Origin: Prevotella nigrescens | Lineage (GTDB): Bacteria > Bacteroidota > Bacteroidia > Bacteroidales > Bacteroidaceae | DNA: 64,000 nucleotides | Assembly: GCF_031191185.1 (NCBI RefSeq) | Contig: NZ_CP133465.1 | Location: 126,501-190,500 of the forward strand | Direction: 5' to 3' | Part shown: positions 24,588-33,658 of the stretch, in pieces | Layout: the number at the start of each line of letters is the position of its first letter | Position numbering within the stretch: position 1 is the stretch's first letter | Program-made: the position numbers and the translations under genes | Notes under the pieces: generated by a model | Seen by the model: only the letters and a program-made list of their open reading frames with translations | Databases searched by the model: none | Told to the model about the DNA's origin: nothing

Positions 24588-25784
24588 ATGAAAAAGACGA
24601 TACTTTTAAGCGCATTGTTGGCAATTGCAACAAGCGGAATGGCACAAGACAACCACAGCTATGGTGCCGGAGACGGCGATTTCAAATCGCTTTCTGAAGA
24701 AGTTGCGAAGCTGAAGAAGCACAACGACATGTTCAACGTTTATTTCAACTACGCTGCTTCGGGTCAGATTTCACAAGATGCAAACAAGGATTGGGGCACA
24801 AGGTTTGCCAACAAGCAGTTGCGCATCGAAATAAAAGGTAACCTGACCGACAAGCTTTACTACCGTTTGCGCCACCGTTTGAACAAGGCGAACGGCGCAC
24901 AGAGCGAAGACAACTTCGCCAAGGCTACCGACATCATGATGGTTGGATACAAGTTCAACGACAAACTGAAGATTGAAGCAGGTAAGATGTGCCAGATTTG
25001 GGGCGGTTTCGAGTTCGACGAAAATCCAATGTACATCTACCAATACTCCGATATGGTAGACAATATGGACAACTTCATGGCGGGTGTGGTACTCAGCTAC
25101 AAGCCAGTACCCACACAAGAGCTTGCCTTTGAGGTGAGCGATGCCCACAACAACAAATTTGCAACAGAGTATGGAAGCAACCCCGTATCGTTGGAGAAGA
25201 ACGGAGTCCGCCAATTAAAGGCTTCAAGAAATCCGCTCACCTACATTGCCAACTGGAACGGAAGCTTCTGCGACAACAAGTTGCTCACACGTTGGTCTTG
25301 GGGAATACAGACGCAGGCTGAGCACAAATACTCTCGCATGTTGGTTTTAGGTCAGCAGCTAAACCTTCCGAGAATGCAATGGTACTTCGACTATATGGGC
25401 GCATTCGACGGTTTAGACCGTTTGAAGATTGCATCAAGCGAAGCAACGGCAGTGCCTGCACATACAGGAGAATCGTATTTCAGCGACGTTCACTACAACT
25501 CATTCATCACAAAGATGAACTGGCAGTTTGCTCCTCAATGGAACTTAATGCTGAAAGGTATGTACGAAACAGCAAGTGTAACAAAGATAGAGCAGATGAA
25601 GGACTATCGCAAGAGCTACGCCTATATGGGTAGCATAGAGTACTACCCTGTAAAAAGTCAGGACTTCCGCATCTTCTTGGCATACATTGGCCGCAAATAC
25701 GACTACAGCAAGGCTTCAGGATTGAAGGATTACAACACGAATCGCATTGAGATTGGATTTATGTACAGAATTAAAGCCTACTAA
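24588..25784 (+). CDS. Outer-membrane porin (phosphate-selective porin O/P-like)
   Basis: A 398-residue protein with a clear signal peptide (MKKTILLSALLAIATSGMAQ), a short hydrophilic segment EEVAKLKKHNDMFNV, then alternating beta strands and a C-terminal strand ending in an aromatic-rich pattern (IEIGFMYRIKAY). The pattern and the segment QLRIEIKGNLTDKLYYRLRH resemble OprP/OprO-like porins of Bacteroidota. It probably admits small anionic solutes, here asparagine or dicarboxylates, to the periplasm for the upstream gene products; this is inferred from position. Confidence 0.82.
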   Translation: MKKTILLSALLAIATSGMAQDNHSYGAGDGDFKSLSEEVAKLKKHNDMFNVYFNYAASGQISQDANKDWGTRFANKQLRIEIKGNLTDKLYYRLRHRLNKANGAQSEDNFAKATDIMMVGYKFNDKLKIEAGKMCQIWGGFEFDENPMYIYQYSDMVDNMDNFMAGVVLSYKPVPTQELAFEVSDAHNNKFATEYGSNPVSLEKNGVRQLKASRNPLTYIANWNGSFCDNKLLTRWSWGIQTQAEHKYSRMLVLGQQLNLPRMQWYFDYMGAFDGLDRLKIASSEATAVPAHTGESYFSDVHYNSFITKMNWQFAPQWNLMLKGMYETASVTKIEQMKDYRKSYAYMGSIEYYPVKSQDFRIFLAYIGRKYDYSKASGLKDYNTNRIEIGFMYRIKAY

Positions 25785-25841
25785 ATCACAAACTTAAAAG
25801 TCTTAAAAACAACATTACCTTGCGTTTAGCTACATACATCA

Positions 25842-25874
25842 AAGAGCCCTGTCAGACTTTCCGACAGGGCTCTT
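25842..25874. terminator. Bidirectional intrinsic terminator
   Basis: AAGAGCCCTGTC (25842-25853) and GACAGGGCTCTT (25863-25874) form a perfect 12-bp stem with a 9-base loop. It lies between the porin gene and a convergent gene and can serve both. Confidence 0.85.
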
Positions 25875-25903
25875 CCATATTATTTTCTGATTTTCTCAGC
25901 TAC

Positions 25904-26470
25904 TTAAAACGTAAGACCAAGACCAAATATCACAGAATGACGCGTTGCTTCCAAGTTGGGTATATTCGAATGCGTGTATTTAAACTGCTTCAGGTTGTAG
26001 CCCAACTGAAAGTTTACACCGAAATGCTTTGCAAACATCTTTGTATATCCTACACCAAGATTGAACAATACGCCCGGCGTGAAATCATCTTCCTCGCTGT
26101 CTATACCATATCCCAAGTCTGTAAATACATAAGCATCTTTCATCTTTTCGATGGGCTTATACCTTAACGTTACATAGATAGGAAGCGTATTGACATATCC
26201 TTGAGTATATCTTGAAAGACCAAAGCCTGCTCCCACTGAAACTTTAGGGTGTACATCGTAGCGTGCTGCTAAGGTCAGCGAGTTTCCACCCATTTTATAA
26301 TCACTCCGAGTGTCTGTATGCCGATTTATACTTACTTTTTCAGTCAATCCGAAATAATAATGGTAGTCTAAATCAACGTGAAACTTGCACTGCGCCTCAG
26401 CATCCATTGATTGAAACAGTATCAATGCAAACAAAATAACTATTGATTTCAAGCGAAATATTTTTGTCAT
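25904..26470 (-). CDS. Outer-membrane beta-barrel protein
   Basis: A 188-residue protein with a signal peptide ending near AEA-Q (residue 27) and eight or so amphipathic strands, ending in the terminal signature VIFGLGLTF with C-terminal phenylalanine, as expected for a small outer-membrane barrel. GYTKMFAKHFGVNFQLGYNL is typical of the OMP_b-brl family of Bacteroidota. Its role is unknown. It lies opposite to the porin operon. Confidence 0.8.
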   Translation of the reverse strand: MTKIFRLKSIVILFALILFQSMDAEAQCKFHVDLDYHYYFGLTEKVSINRHTDTRSDYKMGGNSLTLAARYDVHPKVSVGAGFGLSRYTQGYVNTLPIYVTLRYKPIEKMKDAYVFTDLGYGIDSEEDDFTPGVLFNLGVGYTKMFAKHFGVNFQLGYNLKQFKYTHSNIPNLEATRHSVIFGLGLTF

Positions 26471-26523
26471 AAACTATAATAATTAAAATGCACAATCTTG
26501 TTGTTTAATATAATCTTTAGCAA

Positions 26524-26964
26524 TTATGGGTGCTCTTCCCCACCACCTTCAGGCTTCTTCTTGCCCTTCGTTTTCGGCTGTGCAGGCACTTTGAAGAACT
26601 CTACTCCGTGCAGTGTCCGGAAATCGGGACTTGGCGTAAACAGAACCTGCGTCTTCGTGATGTGTGTAGACGGCTTGAAGTCCTCTTCCTTCTCCACGGC
26701 TTTCGAGGTGAATGTGGGGCGGAAGGAGCCGAGCGGTCCTGCGTCCACGATGCTTCCCTGCGAGCAAAGACGGTTCAACACTGTGCGGAATTTGTAGAAA
26801 ACGGCTGCAATGTCAGCTTGTCCTACGGTAGAATCTTCCGCCATAATCTCACAAAGTTTGTCGAAACTTACACGTTGCTTTTGGCAAACAGGGCTGGCTA
26901 CATACATCATTGAGCCTTTCTTGGCACCGATTGCCATTTTGCGTTTGTTTAATGAATAGTCCAT
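26524..26964 (-). CDS. HU-related DNA-binding protein
   Basis: A 146-residue protein of the Bacteroidales HU-related family (TIGR01201 type): an N-terminal domain with KKGSMMYVASPV, a helical part (LCEIMAEDSTVGQADIAAVF), and the beta-arm region GPLGSFRPTF. The C-terminal tail is lysine-, proline- and glycine-rich (KTKGKKKPEGGGEEHP). These proteins are thought to bind DNA in nucleoid organisation. An internal ATG (MAIGAKK, nine residues later) is a less likely start. Confidence 0.85.
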   Translation of the reverse strand: MDYSLNKRKMAIGAKKGSMMYVASPVCQKQRVSFDKLCEIMAEDSTVGQADIAAVFYKFRTVLNRLCSQGSIVDAGPLGSFRPTFTSKAVEKEEDFKPSTHITKTQVLFTPSPDFRTLHGVEFFKVPAQPKTKGKKKPEGGGEEHP

Positions 26965-27087
26965 AGTATGTGTATTTATAGTTTAAAAAGTATAGCGCAC
27001 CGTTCAGAAAGTTCGTACACTTCACTCGCTTCTTGTATGCGCCGGGTACAGGGAAAACGAGGATGTTTGTTTTATATGCCGAACAAG

Positions 27088-27663
27088 CTAATAAAGCAGC
27101 AGCAGTCCGGCAACTGCTGCATAGCAAATCATGCGGATAGGGTTTATCTTCAGCCACATCGTGCCAACAAAGGTGGTAATAAATAAGGCAAGACTTATGC
27201 AGAATTGCCATAAGTTTATATTGGGCGACGAGAAGTTTTCGGCATTGCAGAGCAACAAGGTTGCAGCAGCCAGCAGACCAACCACCACAGGACGAAGCCC
27301 CATAAAGACAGATTGAACCAAGGGCGTCTTCATATATTTCAGGAACATCTTGCTGATGAGAAGCATCAGAATGAGCGAAGGCAGCACCAATGCAACTGTG
27401 GCTGTAACACTGCCTAACACTGCCATTCCGCCTGTAAAGCCTGCATTGTGCACTGCCGTGTAGCCGCAATAGGTAGCCGAATTTATGCCAATAGGACCAG
27501 GTGTCATCTGCGAAATAGCCACGATGTTGGTAAATTCTGCTGAAGACAGCCAGTGGTGGCGTATCACCGTCTCGGTCTGGATAAGCGAAAGCATTCCGTA
27601 ACCGCCACCGAAACCAAACAGTCCAATAATGAAGAAAGTGTAAAAGAGTTGCAGAAAAATCAT
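27088..27663 (-). CDS. Chromate transporter half-protein (CHR family)
   Basis: A 191-residue, six-helix protein. FGFGGGYGMLSLIQTE near residue 18 and SQMTPGPIGINSATYCG around 50 match the CHR domain of ChrA-type transporters. Many Bacteroidota carry two short CHR proteins in tandem instead of one long one, and the partner gene lies 2 bp upstream. Chromate efflux is the named activity of the family, but physiological substrate here is unknown; related anions are possible. Confidence 0.9.
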   Translation of the reverse strand: MIFLQLFYTFFIIGLFGFGGGYGMLSLIQTETVIRHHWLSSAEFTNIVAISQMTPGPIGINSATYCGYTAVHNAGFTGGMAVLGSVTATVALVLPSLILMLLISKMFLKYMKTPLVQSVFMGLRPVVVGLLAAATLLLCNAENFSSPNINLWQFCISLALFITTFVGTMWLKINPIRMICYAAVAGLLLLY

Positions 27664-27665
27664 GT

Positions 27666-28280
27666 CTATTCGGTTGGAACAATGAATTTACCATACAAAT
27701 ATCCGCCTGCAGCCGCTGCGATGAGCACGTAGATGGGATTTACGCCCAAGTAGGCAATCAGCAATGCGGTAACAATCGGTATCCAGCAGTTCGCCAGATT
27801 AATCTTTGCGTTTTTCGCAAGCGTGAATGTTGGCACGGCAATGAGCGCGACGACGGCAGGGCGAATGCCACGAAACATGGCTGCCACCCACGCTATGTCC
27901 ATGAACTGGTGGAAGAAAAGTGCGATGAAAAGAATGATAAGGAACGATGGCAACGCTGTTCCCAGACTCGTGCACAGTGCTCCCGGTGTCTTTCGGAGCT
28001 TGTATCCGATGAAAATACTTATGTTTACTGCAAACACGCCGGGACAACTCTGTGCAATCGCAATAAGGTCGATGAACTCTTCCTTGCCTATCCACCTCTG
28101 CTTATCCACCACTTCGTTCTCTATAATAGAAATCATGGCGTAGCCGCCGCCCAGTGTGAACGCACCAATCTTGAAGAATGTCTTGAAGGCATTCCAATAA
28201 ATGGCAAGCCCGCCTCTTCCGTTTGAGGCAGAAGAAGACAGGCTTGCATTGTTTAGTTCTTTGTTCTTGTTGTCTGACAT
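27666..28280 (-). CDS. Chromate transporter half-protein (CHR family)
   Basis: The 204-residue partner of the following gene. After a serine/asparagine-rich N-terminus of about 25 residues comes FKIGAFTLGGGYAMISIIENE and then IAIAQSCPGVFAVNISIFIG, the same two CHR motifs at the same distance. The pair would form a heterodimer in the membrane. It starts 2 bp after the purL stop, so all three genes are probably one transcript; a functional link to purine synthesis is not apparent. Confidence 0.9.
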   Translation of the reverse strand: MSDNKNKELNNASLSSSASNGRGGLAIYWNAFKTFFKIGAFTLGGGYAMISIIENEVVDKQRWIGKEEFIDLIAIAQSCPGVFAVNISIFIGYKLRKTPGALCTSLGTALPSFLIILFIALFFHQFMDIAWVAAMFRGIRPAVVALIAVPTFTLAKNAKINLANCWIPIVTALLIAYLGVNPIYVLIAAAAGGYLYGKFIVPTE

Positions 28281-28282
28281 TG

Positions 28283-31200
28283 CTATTTTATTCGTTCCTC
28301 AACCCATCGGCGCGCATTGACAAATGCCTCTATCCACGGAGTAACTTCGTCGTTGCGACGGTCTATTGGGTACCACGCTTGTTGCCAAGGGAATACAGAA
28401 CGTTCGAGGTGAGGCATCATTGCGAGGTGTCTACCATCGTCAGAGCAGATACCAGCTACATTGTAATTGGAGCCGTTCGGGTTGCCCGGATACTGCGCAT
28501 AGTTGTATTTCGCAACAATATTATAACGATCTTCAGGTTCAGGAAGCATAAACTTGCCTTCTCCATGTGCCACCCAGATGCCAAGTTTGCTGCCACTAAG
28601 CGACCCTAACATAACGCTTTCGTTCTTAGGAATGCTTAATCCGAGGAAAGCACTCTCGAACTTATGGCTGTCATTGTGTACTAATCGGGCACGATTCTTG
28701 TGTTCAGGATTGATAAGATTGAGTTCTACCATCAGCTGACAGCCATTGCAGATGCCTAAAGAAAGAGTGTCTTCGCGTGCATAGAAGTTGTCGAGTGCTT
28801 GTTTTGCCTTTGGATTATAGAGGAAAGCACCTGCCCAACCCTTTGCTGAACCGAGCACATCGGAGTTGGAGAACCCACCGCAGAACACTATCATATTTAC
28901 TTCTTCAAGTGTCTCGCGACCCGAAATGAGGTCGGTCATCATAACATCTTTCACCTCAAAACCTGCAAGATAGAGGCTGTAAGCCATTTCGCGGTCGCCA
29001 TTAGTTCCTTTTTCCCGAATGATGGCAGCCTTTGGTTTGTGGCGTGTCAGATGCGTTGTTGTGTCGTTGTCCTTCCATCTATTTGGATTTAAACCGTACT
29101 GCTGCAACTTGCCTGTGAAGCTTTCGTTGAACTTCATCTCTATTGGTTGCTTCTTATAGTTATCGTGTCGTTTCTCGGCTAACCCATTTGCAGTCTGCTT
29201 ACGGTCTAACAAGTAAGATGTTTCGTACCAAGCTTCACGCAAAGCATCGATGTCGAAGTCATGTTTCCAACTTCCATCGGCAATGCTAAGCGTACGGCTT
29301 TTGGTGTTTGGATAGCCAATGCGTGCGAAACCAATGCAATTGTCTTCCAAGAAAGCCCTTACTTCGTCGTTGTGTTCGTTGGCAACTTGAATGATGACAC
29401 CTGGATTTTCGGCAAACAACTTGCGCACAATGTCGTCGCCTTGCATATCGTGCAAGTTGATGTTCAGACCACCTTCAGGATTTGCAAAAGTCATTTCGAG
29501 CAGCGTTGTAATCATACCACCAGCCGAAATATCGTGTCCTGCAAGAATCCAACCGCGGCGAATCATCTCTTGAATGGCATCGAAGCAATCGCAAAAGTAG
29601 CGAGGCTCCTTCACGGTAGGAACGTCAGAACCAACCTTGCCCAGGCTTTGTGCAAAGGCAGAACCGCCCAGACGCTGCTCGTCGAAGCTGAAATCAATGT
29701 GATAAAGGCGTGTATTCTTGTCGTTTACCAATACTGGCGAAACCACTTGGCGCACGTTGCTCACCTCTGCACCGCTTGAAACGATGACTGTTCCCGGCGA
29801 AACAATCTTCTCGCCGTTAGGATATTGCTGTGTAAGCGACAGCGAATCCTTACCCGTTGGTACGTTCACACCAATGGCGCAGCAGAAATCCGACAAGGCT
29901 TTCACTGCATTGTAAAGGCGTGCGTCTTCTCCCTTTTGAGCACGGCAGGGCCACATCCAGTTTGCTGAAAGACTGATGCTGTCCATTCCGTTGGCAAGCG
30001 GAGCCCATACAATATTGGTCAGCGACTCAGCCACAGAGAGCACCGAGCCTGCTTCCGGCGATGCCAAGCCTGCTTGCGGAGCGTGTCCGATAGCGGTGGC
30101 AATGCCCTTGTAACCACGGTAGTCGAGTGCTACCACACCACAATCAGACAGTGGCAACTGCACTTGTCCTTGGCATTGTTGGCGTGCTACACGTCCAGTA
30201 ACCGATCGGTCTGCTTTGTTTGTAAGCCAATCCTTGCAAGCTACGGCTTCTAATTGCAACACACGTGCAACGTAATCATCAATCTTTGCAATGTCGTAAG
30301 TAACATTGGCATATTTGCGTTCCACCGTTTCGTCTTTCATTACGGTCTTCGGTGAGTGCCCGAACATTTGCGCAACATCAAGGTCGAATGGTTTTACACC
30401 ATCTTTCTGAACGAACGAGAAGTGCGCATCGCCCGTTGTTTCGCCTACCACATACATCGGTGCACGTTCGCGTTCGGCGATGCGACGCACGTGGTCGAGA
30501 TACTTCTCGTCTATCAGCAAGCCCATACGTTCTTGCGATTCGTTGGCGATGATTTCCTTTGCACTCAGCGTTTTATCGCCGATAGGCAGCTTATCCATGT
30601 CTATTCTGCCGCCACAATCTTCTACCAACTCGCTCAAACAGTTCAAATGTCCTGCCGAACCGTGGTCGTGAATAGAAACAACAGGGTTTTCGTCTTCTTC
30701 CACCAACGCACGAACAAGATTGTAGGCGCGCTTCTGCATTTCGGGATTGGCACGCTGTATAGCATTCAACTCGATTCCGCTTGAATAGCGTCCAGTATCT
30801 ACCGATGACACCGAACCGCCACCAAGTCCGATGCGGTAGTTGTCGCCACCTACAACAACGACTTTGTTTCCTGGTTGTGGCGTTTTCTTCAAACAGTCGC
30901 GCTTCGCACCGTAACCTACACCGCCAGCAAGCATAACCACCTTGTCGTAAGCATATTTTTCGCCGTTTTCTTGGTGCTCGAAAGTCAAGACAGAACCTGC
31001 AATCAGCGGTTGTCCGAACTTGTTGCCAAAGTCGCTTGCACCGTTAGAGGCTTTCGTAAGTATCTGTTGAGGCGTCTGATAGAGCCATTCGCGCACTGGC
31101 AGAATGTCTTCCCAGTCACGCAAGGCGGGCGTCTTTCCATTTTCGTCTTGCAAGCGTGGATAAGCCGTCATATAAACTGCAGTTCCTGCAATAGGCCAAG

Positions 31201-32035
31201 AGCCTACACCACCGCCCATACGGTCGCGAATTTCGCCACCTGTGCCTGTTGCAGCACCGTTGAAAGGTTCTACGGTAGTAGGGAAATTGTGGGTTTCAGC
31301 CTTCAGCGAGATAACGCTCTCAATGTTCTTCACACGGAAGAAGTCGGACGTGCTTTGGTTTTTCGGAGCGAACTGTTCTATTTCGGGGCCTTCTGCAAAG
31401 GCTACATTGTCTTTGTAAGCAGACAGAATCTTGCCTGGATTTTCCTTTGTTGTTTTCTTTATAAGGTTGAAAAGACTGCTTTCCATCACCTTTCCGTCGA
31501 TGATGAATTCGCCACCGAATATCTTGTGGCGGCAGTGTTCCGAGTTTATTTGTGCAAAACCAAACACCTCAGAGTCGGTCAGTGGGCGGTTGTTCTGCTT
31601 CTCTACCTTATGTAAATATTCTATTTCCTCTGGCGACAGTGCCAATCCTTCCTCCTCGTTGAACTTCTCAAGATTGTCAACGAACTGTATTTCTGCTGGC
31701 TGAATATCCACGGTGAAGATGTCTTGGTTCAATCCATCGTAGTTACGGAATATCATTCTGTCCGGATTTGCTTCCATCGACTGCGAAGGGAAATATTCTT
31801 CTATACGAGAAATGCCACTGATACCCATATTTTGGGTGATTTCAACAGCATTTGTACTCCAAGGAGTAATCATTTCGCGACGTGGTCCAAGATAGTAGCC
31901 CGACAGTTCTTTATCGTTCATTACCTTTGCGTCGCCATAAAGCCAACTCAACTTTTCGACCTCTTCCTTTGTTGGATTATGGTCGATTTCAGTAGCAATT
32001 ACTGTATCGTAAGAAGCCAAGAAAAATAGAATCAT
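28283..32035 (-). CDS. purL: Phosphoribosylformylglycinamidine synthase (single-chain FGAM synthase)
   Basis: A 1250-residue single polypeptide with the linker/N-terminal region, two AIRS-type ATP-binding halves (HNFPTTVEPFNGAATGTGGE around 250, PTGKDSLSLTQ in the second half), and a C-terminal glutaminase with the nucleophile in LGICNGCQLM. It makes FGAM from FGAR, glutamine and ATP in the fourth step of purine synthesis. Size fits the large PurL of proteobacteria and Bacteroidota, without separate PurQ or PurS. A TATCTTTG promoter lies 83 bp upstream and a candidate sRNA locus further up. Confidence 0.97.
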   Translation of the reverse strand: MILFFLASYDTVIATEIDHNPTKEEVEKLSWLYGDAKVMNDKELSGYYLGPRREMITPWSTNAVEITQNMGISGISRIEEYFPSQSMEANPDRMIFRNYDGLNQDIFTVDIQPAEIQFVDNLEKFNEEEGLALSPEEIEYLHKVEKQNNRPLTDSEVFGFAQINSEHCRHKIFGGEFIIDGKVMESSLFNLIKKTTKENPGKILSAYKDNVAFAEGPEIEQFAPKNQSTSDFFRVKNIESVISLKAETHNFPTTVEPFNGAATGTGGEIRDRMGGGVGSWPIAGTAVYMTAYPRLQDENGKTPALRDWEDILPVREWLYQTPQQILTKASNGASDFGNKFGQPLIAGSVLTFEHQENGEKYAYDKVVMLAGGVGYGAKRDCLKKTPQPGNKVVVVGGDNYRIGLGGGSVSSVDTGRYSSGIELNAIQRANPEMQKRAYNLVRALVEEDENPVVSIHDHGSAGHLNCLSELVEDCGGRIDMDKLPIGDKTLSAKEIIANESQERMGLLIDEKYLDHVRRIAERERAPMYVVGETTGDAHFSFVQKDGVKPFDLDVAQMFGHSPKTVMKDETVERKYANVTYDIAKIDDYVARVLQLEAVACKDWLTNKADRSVTGRVARQQCQGQVQLPLSDCGVVALDYRGYKGIATAIGHAPQAGLASPEAGSVLSVAESLTNIVWAPLANGMDSISLSANWMWPCRAQKGEDARLYNAVKALSDFCCAIGVNVPTGKDSLSLTQQYPNGEKIVSPGTVIVSSGAEVSNVRQVVSPVLVNDKNTRLYHIDFSFDEQRLGGSAFAQSLGKVGSDVPTVKEPRYFCDCFDAIQEMIRRGWILAGHDISAGGMITTLLEMTFANPEGGLNINLHDMQGDDIVRKLFAENPGVIIQVANEHNDEVRAFLEDNCIGFARIGYPNTKSRTLSIADGSWKHDFDIDALREAWYETSYLLDRKQTANGLAEKRHDNYKKQPIEMKFNESFTGKLQQYGLNPNRWKDNDTTTHLTRHKPKAAIIREKGTNGDREMAYSLYLAGFEVKDVMMTDLISGRETLEEVNMIVFCGGFSNSDVLGSAKGWAGAFLYNPKAKQALDNFYAREDTLSLGICNGCQLMVELNLINPEHKNRARLVHNDSHKFESAFLGLSIPKNESVMLGSLSGSKLGIWVAHGEGKFMLPEPEDRYNIVAKYNYAQYPGNPNGSNYNVAGICSDDGRHLAMMPHLERSVFPWQQAWYPIDRRNDEVTPWIEAFVNARRWVEERIK

Positions 32036-32117
32036 ATTCGTTTTATGTAATTAGGTGTGTATCATAGAGGTTGCTAAATGCCATCAACGCACCTCTTATT
32101 AATAAGATTTTCTTTTG

Positions 32118-32125
32118 CAAAGATA
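32118..32125 (-). promoter_or_regulatory. Promoter -7 element of purL
   Basis: Reads TATCTTTG on the minus strand (TAnnTTTG), 83 bp upstream of the purL start. Confidence 0.6.
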
Positions 32126-32289
32126 CACTTTAATCGAGGAAAGTACAAGAAAATAACTTCCTTTTTTAGGATAGTTAGAAAAATTAACTGCCATTCTGGT
32201 TAAGTAAAACAAAGACCGTCAAACTTCATTTGAGACGAGCAAGACGAAGTAATGTCTTTCCGAAGAACCTGAAAAGAATACAAACGCAT

Positions 32290-32482
32290 ATAAAACAAAT
32301 ACGGAAACTCTCAACGAGCTTCCGTATTTATGTTGTTTAACTCAATTGTTATAGTCTATGAATAGAGGAAGCCTCACGGTCTCCTGATATCCCTTACTAC
32401 AATCTGTTAAACTTTTACCTTTAAAAAATAACTAAAAACCTAAATCTATTACTACTAACCTAAACAATCTATTAACCTTTTG
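32290..32482 (-). ncRNA. Candidate small RNA with own promoter and terminator
   Basis: On the minus strand a promoter (32489-32520) is followed about 150 bp later by an intrinsic terminator with a T-rich tract, with no open reading frame between. The predicted transcript is about 190 nt. It contains the hairpin GGAGACC-GTGA-GGCTTCC near its middle. Length and free-standing organisation are like 6S RNA or another housekeeping sRNA, but I cannot show the diagnostic 6S fold, so the class is left open. Confidence 0.5.
32297..32329 (-). terminator. Intrinsic terminator of the candidate sRNA
   Basis: AAATACGGAA and TTCCGTATTT form a 10-bp stem, extended by CTC/GAG around a short loop. On the minus strand the stem is followed by GTTTTATAT after TATTT, a U-rich tract, so it acts leftward. 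Confidence 0.75.
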
Positions 32483-32488
32483 ACACTG

Positions 32489-32520
32489 CAAAGATACACA
32501 GTTTTTGGAATTACTGCAAA
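32489..32520 (-). promoter_or_regulatory. Promoter of the candidate sRNA
   Basis: On the minus strand TTTG (32517-32520) and TATCTTTG (32489-32496) are 20 bp apart, an ideal -33/-7 pair. The inferred start is about 32482. Confidence 0.65.
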
Positions 32521-32782
32521 TGTTTTAGCGTTTGTTTTCCCTAAAAAAGCTAAATATTGATATAAATCAACGAGTTTCAATCAAAAAGCTCCAATTATCT
32601 TGTAAAAAGTGTATTTTCTTGCAATAGTATGCTCGAACAAGTTTGATATTGCTTGTTTAACTTTACGAAAACATTCGTTTTATCTTCTCAAATACTTTTC
32701 TTACTGCTGCATATCTATATGCTTTAAGCTTAGACCATTAGTTTTTTGATGTCAAGATAGACTTCTTTCAAATAATATTTCG

Positions 32783-32790
32783 TACATTTG
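32783..32790 (+). promoter_or_regulatory. Promoter -7 element of the small exported-protein cluster
   Basis: TACATTTG fits TAnnTTTG. It would produce a leader of about 175 nt before ATG 32972. Confidence 0.5.
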
Positions 32791-32971
32791 CAATCACTAT
32801 TTGTGTATTCTCATTGTTAATATAATGGGAATAGAAACAAATACTAACAATATAAATACGTCGCATTCGAATACGAAGAAGTAAGACGGAAGAGGAATGC
32901 CTACCACTGTTTTACTGTAGAAATGCAGAAAGAGAAATATCATCAGTAAACAAATAGAAATACAACGAGAA

Positions 32972-33493
32972 ATGAGAAAATTAGTTCTTCTATCATTATT
33001 AGCTATCTTTTGCAATGCCTTACCAGCCTTAGCACAGACCGAATATTCTCCTCAATGCAAGATGAACTTCGGAAAAGGTGAAGTGTACACGATAGAAGTG
33101 GGAGCCGTCGAAGACCAAGAAAGCGACACTACCATAGTTGGTCCTGTTGCCATTATATTGCTGAAGAACGGCAAAGAGGTATCGCGCTTTAATACATTTG
33201 CCATAGGCGATAACTGTCCAGCCGACGGATTTCACGACATAAAGGTTAAAGGACGCTACTTTACAGTAGAAGATACGTACTGTGCAGGGTTCTATTTCGT
33301 ACTGACTTATACCACATTTCGCTACGATACAAAGAGAAAAGAGTTTGTATTGCACCGTTATGGCGAAAGCTACATATACAGGGGAGACCCCGAAAAGGAC
33401 ATACCCGACAACTCATACTTAGTGAAAGAGTATATTCCTTTTAGTAAAGTAACAACTGATTTGTTGCTTAATCTAAGGAAACACTTCAAGTAA
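32972..33493 (+). CDS. Exported 173-residue protein, paralogue of the next gene
   Basis: A signal peptide ends near residue 21 (ALA-QT). The mature part shares with the protein at 33659-34180 the patterns GPVAIILLKNGKEVSRFNTF, NCPADGF, VKGRYFTVEDTYC and FVLHRYGESYI, ending LLLNLRKHFK. Cysteines at the NCP and TYC positions are conserved in both and may pair. No known family is recognised. Tandem duplication, periplasmic location and neighbours of immunity type suggest, but do not prove, a role as an immunity protein. Confidence 0.75.
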   Translation: MRKLVLLSLLAIFCNALPALAQTEYSPQCKMNFGKGEVYTIEVGAVEDQESDTTIVGPVAIILLKNGKEVSRFNTFAIGDNCPADGFHDIKVKGRYFTVEDTYCAGFYFVLTYTTFRYDTKRKEFVLHRYGESYIYRGDPEKDIPDNSYLVKEYIPFSKVTTDLLLNLRKHFK

Positions 33494-33658
33494 TGAGCCG
33501 AATTCTGACGAATGTACAATCGGCATGTGGCTATTACGACGATGCTAAAAAGTTGCATGCAAACTACATAGCCTTGCATCGAAAGATGAAAAGACGCACC
33601 ATCGCCTACAAATAACAGAAATAAAGAGGTGCTTGCCTTGCTTTATATAAATATAACA

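Larger units (their letters stand above)
32036..32971. other. Divergent intergenic region of 936 bp
   Basis: Besides the purL promoter, the candidate sRNA unit and the rightward promoter at 32783-32790, no gene is supported. The stretch 32530-32780 shows nothing beyond AT-rich sequence; it includes one TTAAGCTTAGA at about 32722 resembling the core of the repeats at 1561. Confidence 0.5.

Noticed and set aside
26849..27694. 281-residue open frame on the minus strand overlapping the chromate transporter and HU-like genes
   Set aside because: It is in another frame than the CHR protein, whose motifs are clear, and has an unnatural composition rich in Cys, Trp and His.
30356..31615. Plus-strand frames of 142 and 246 residues
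   Set aside because: They lie opposite purL, whose motifs are unambiguous.
32797..33015. 72-residue hydrophobic frame on the minus strand
   Set aside because: It covers the leader and start of the exported-protein gene at 32972, has no promoter, and looks like chance AT-rich coding.
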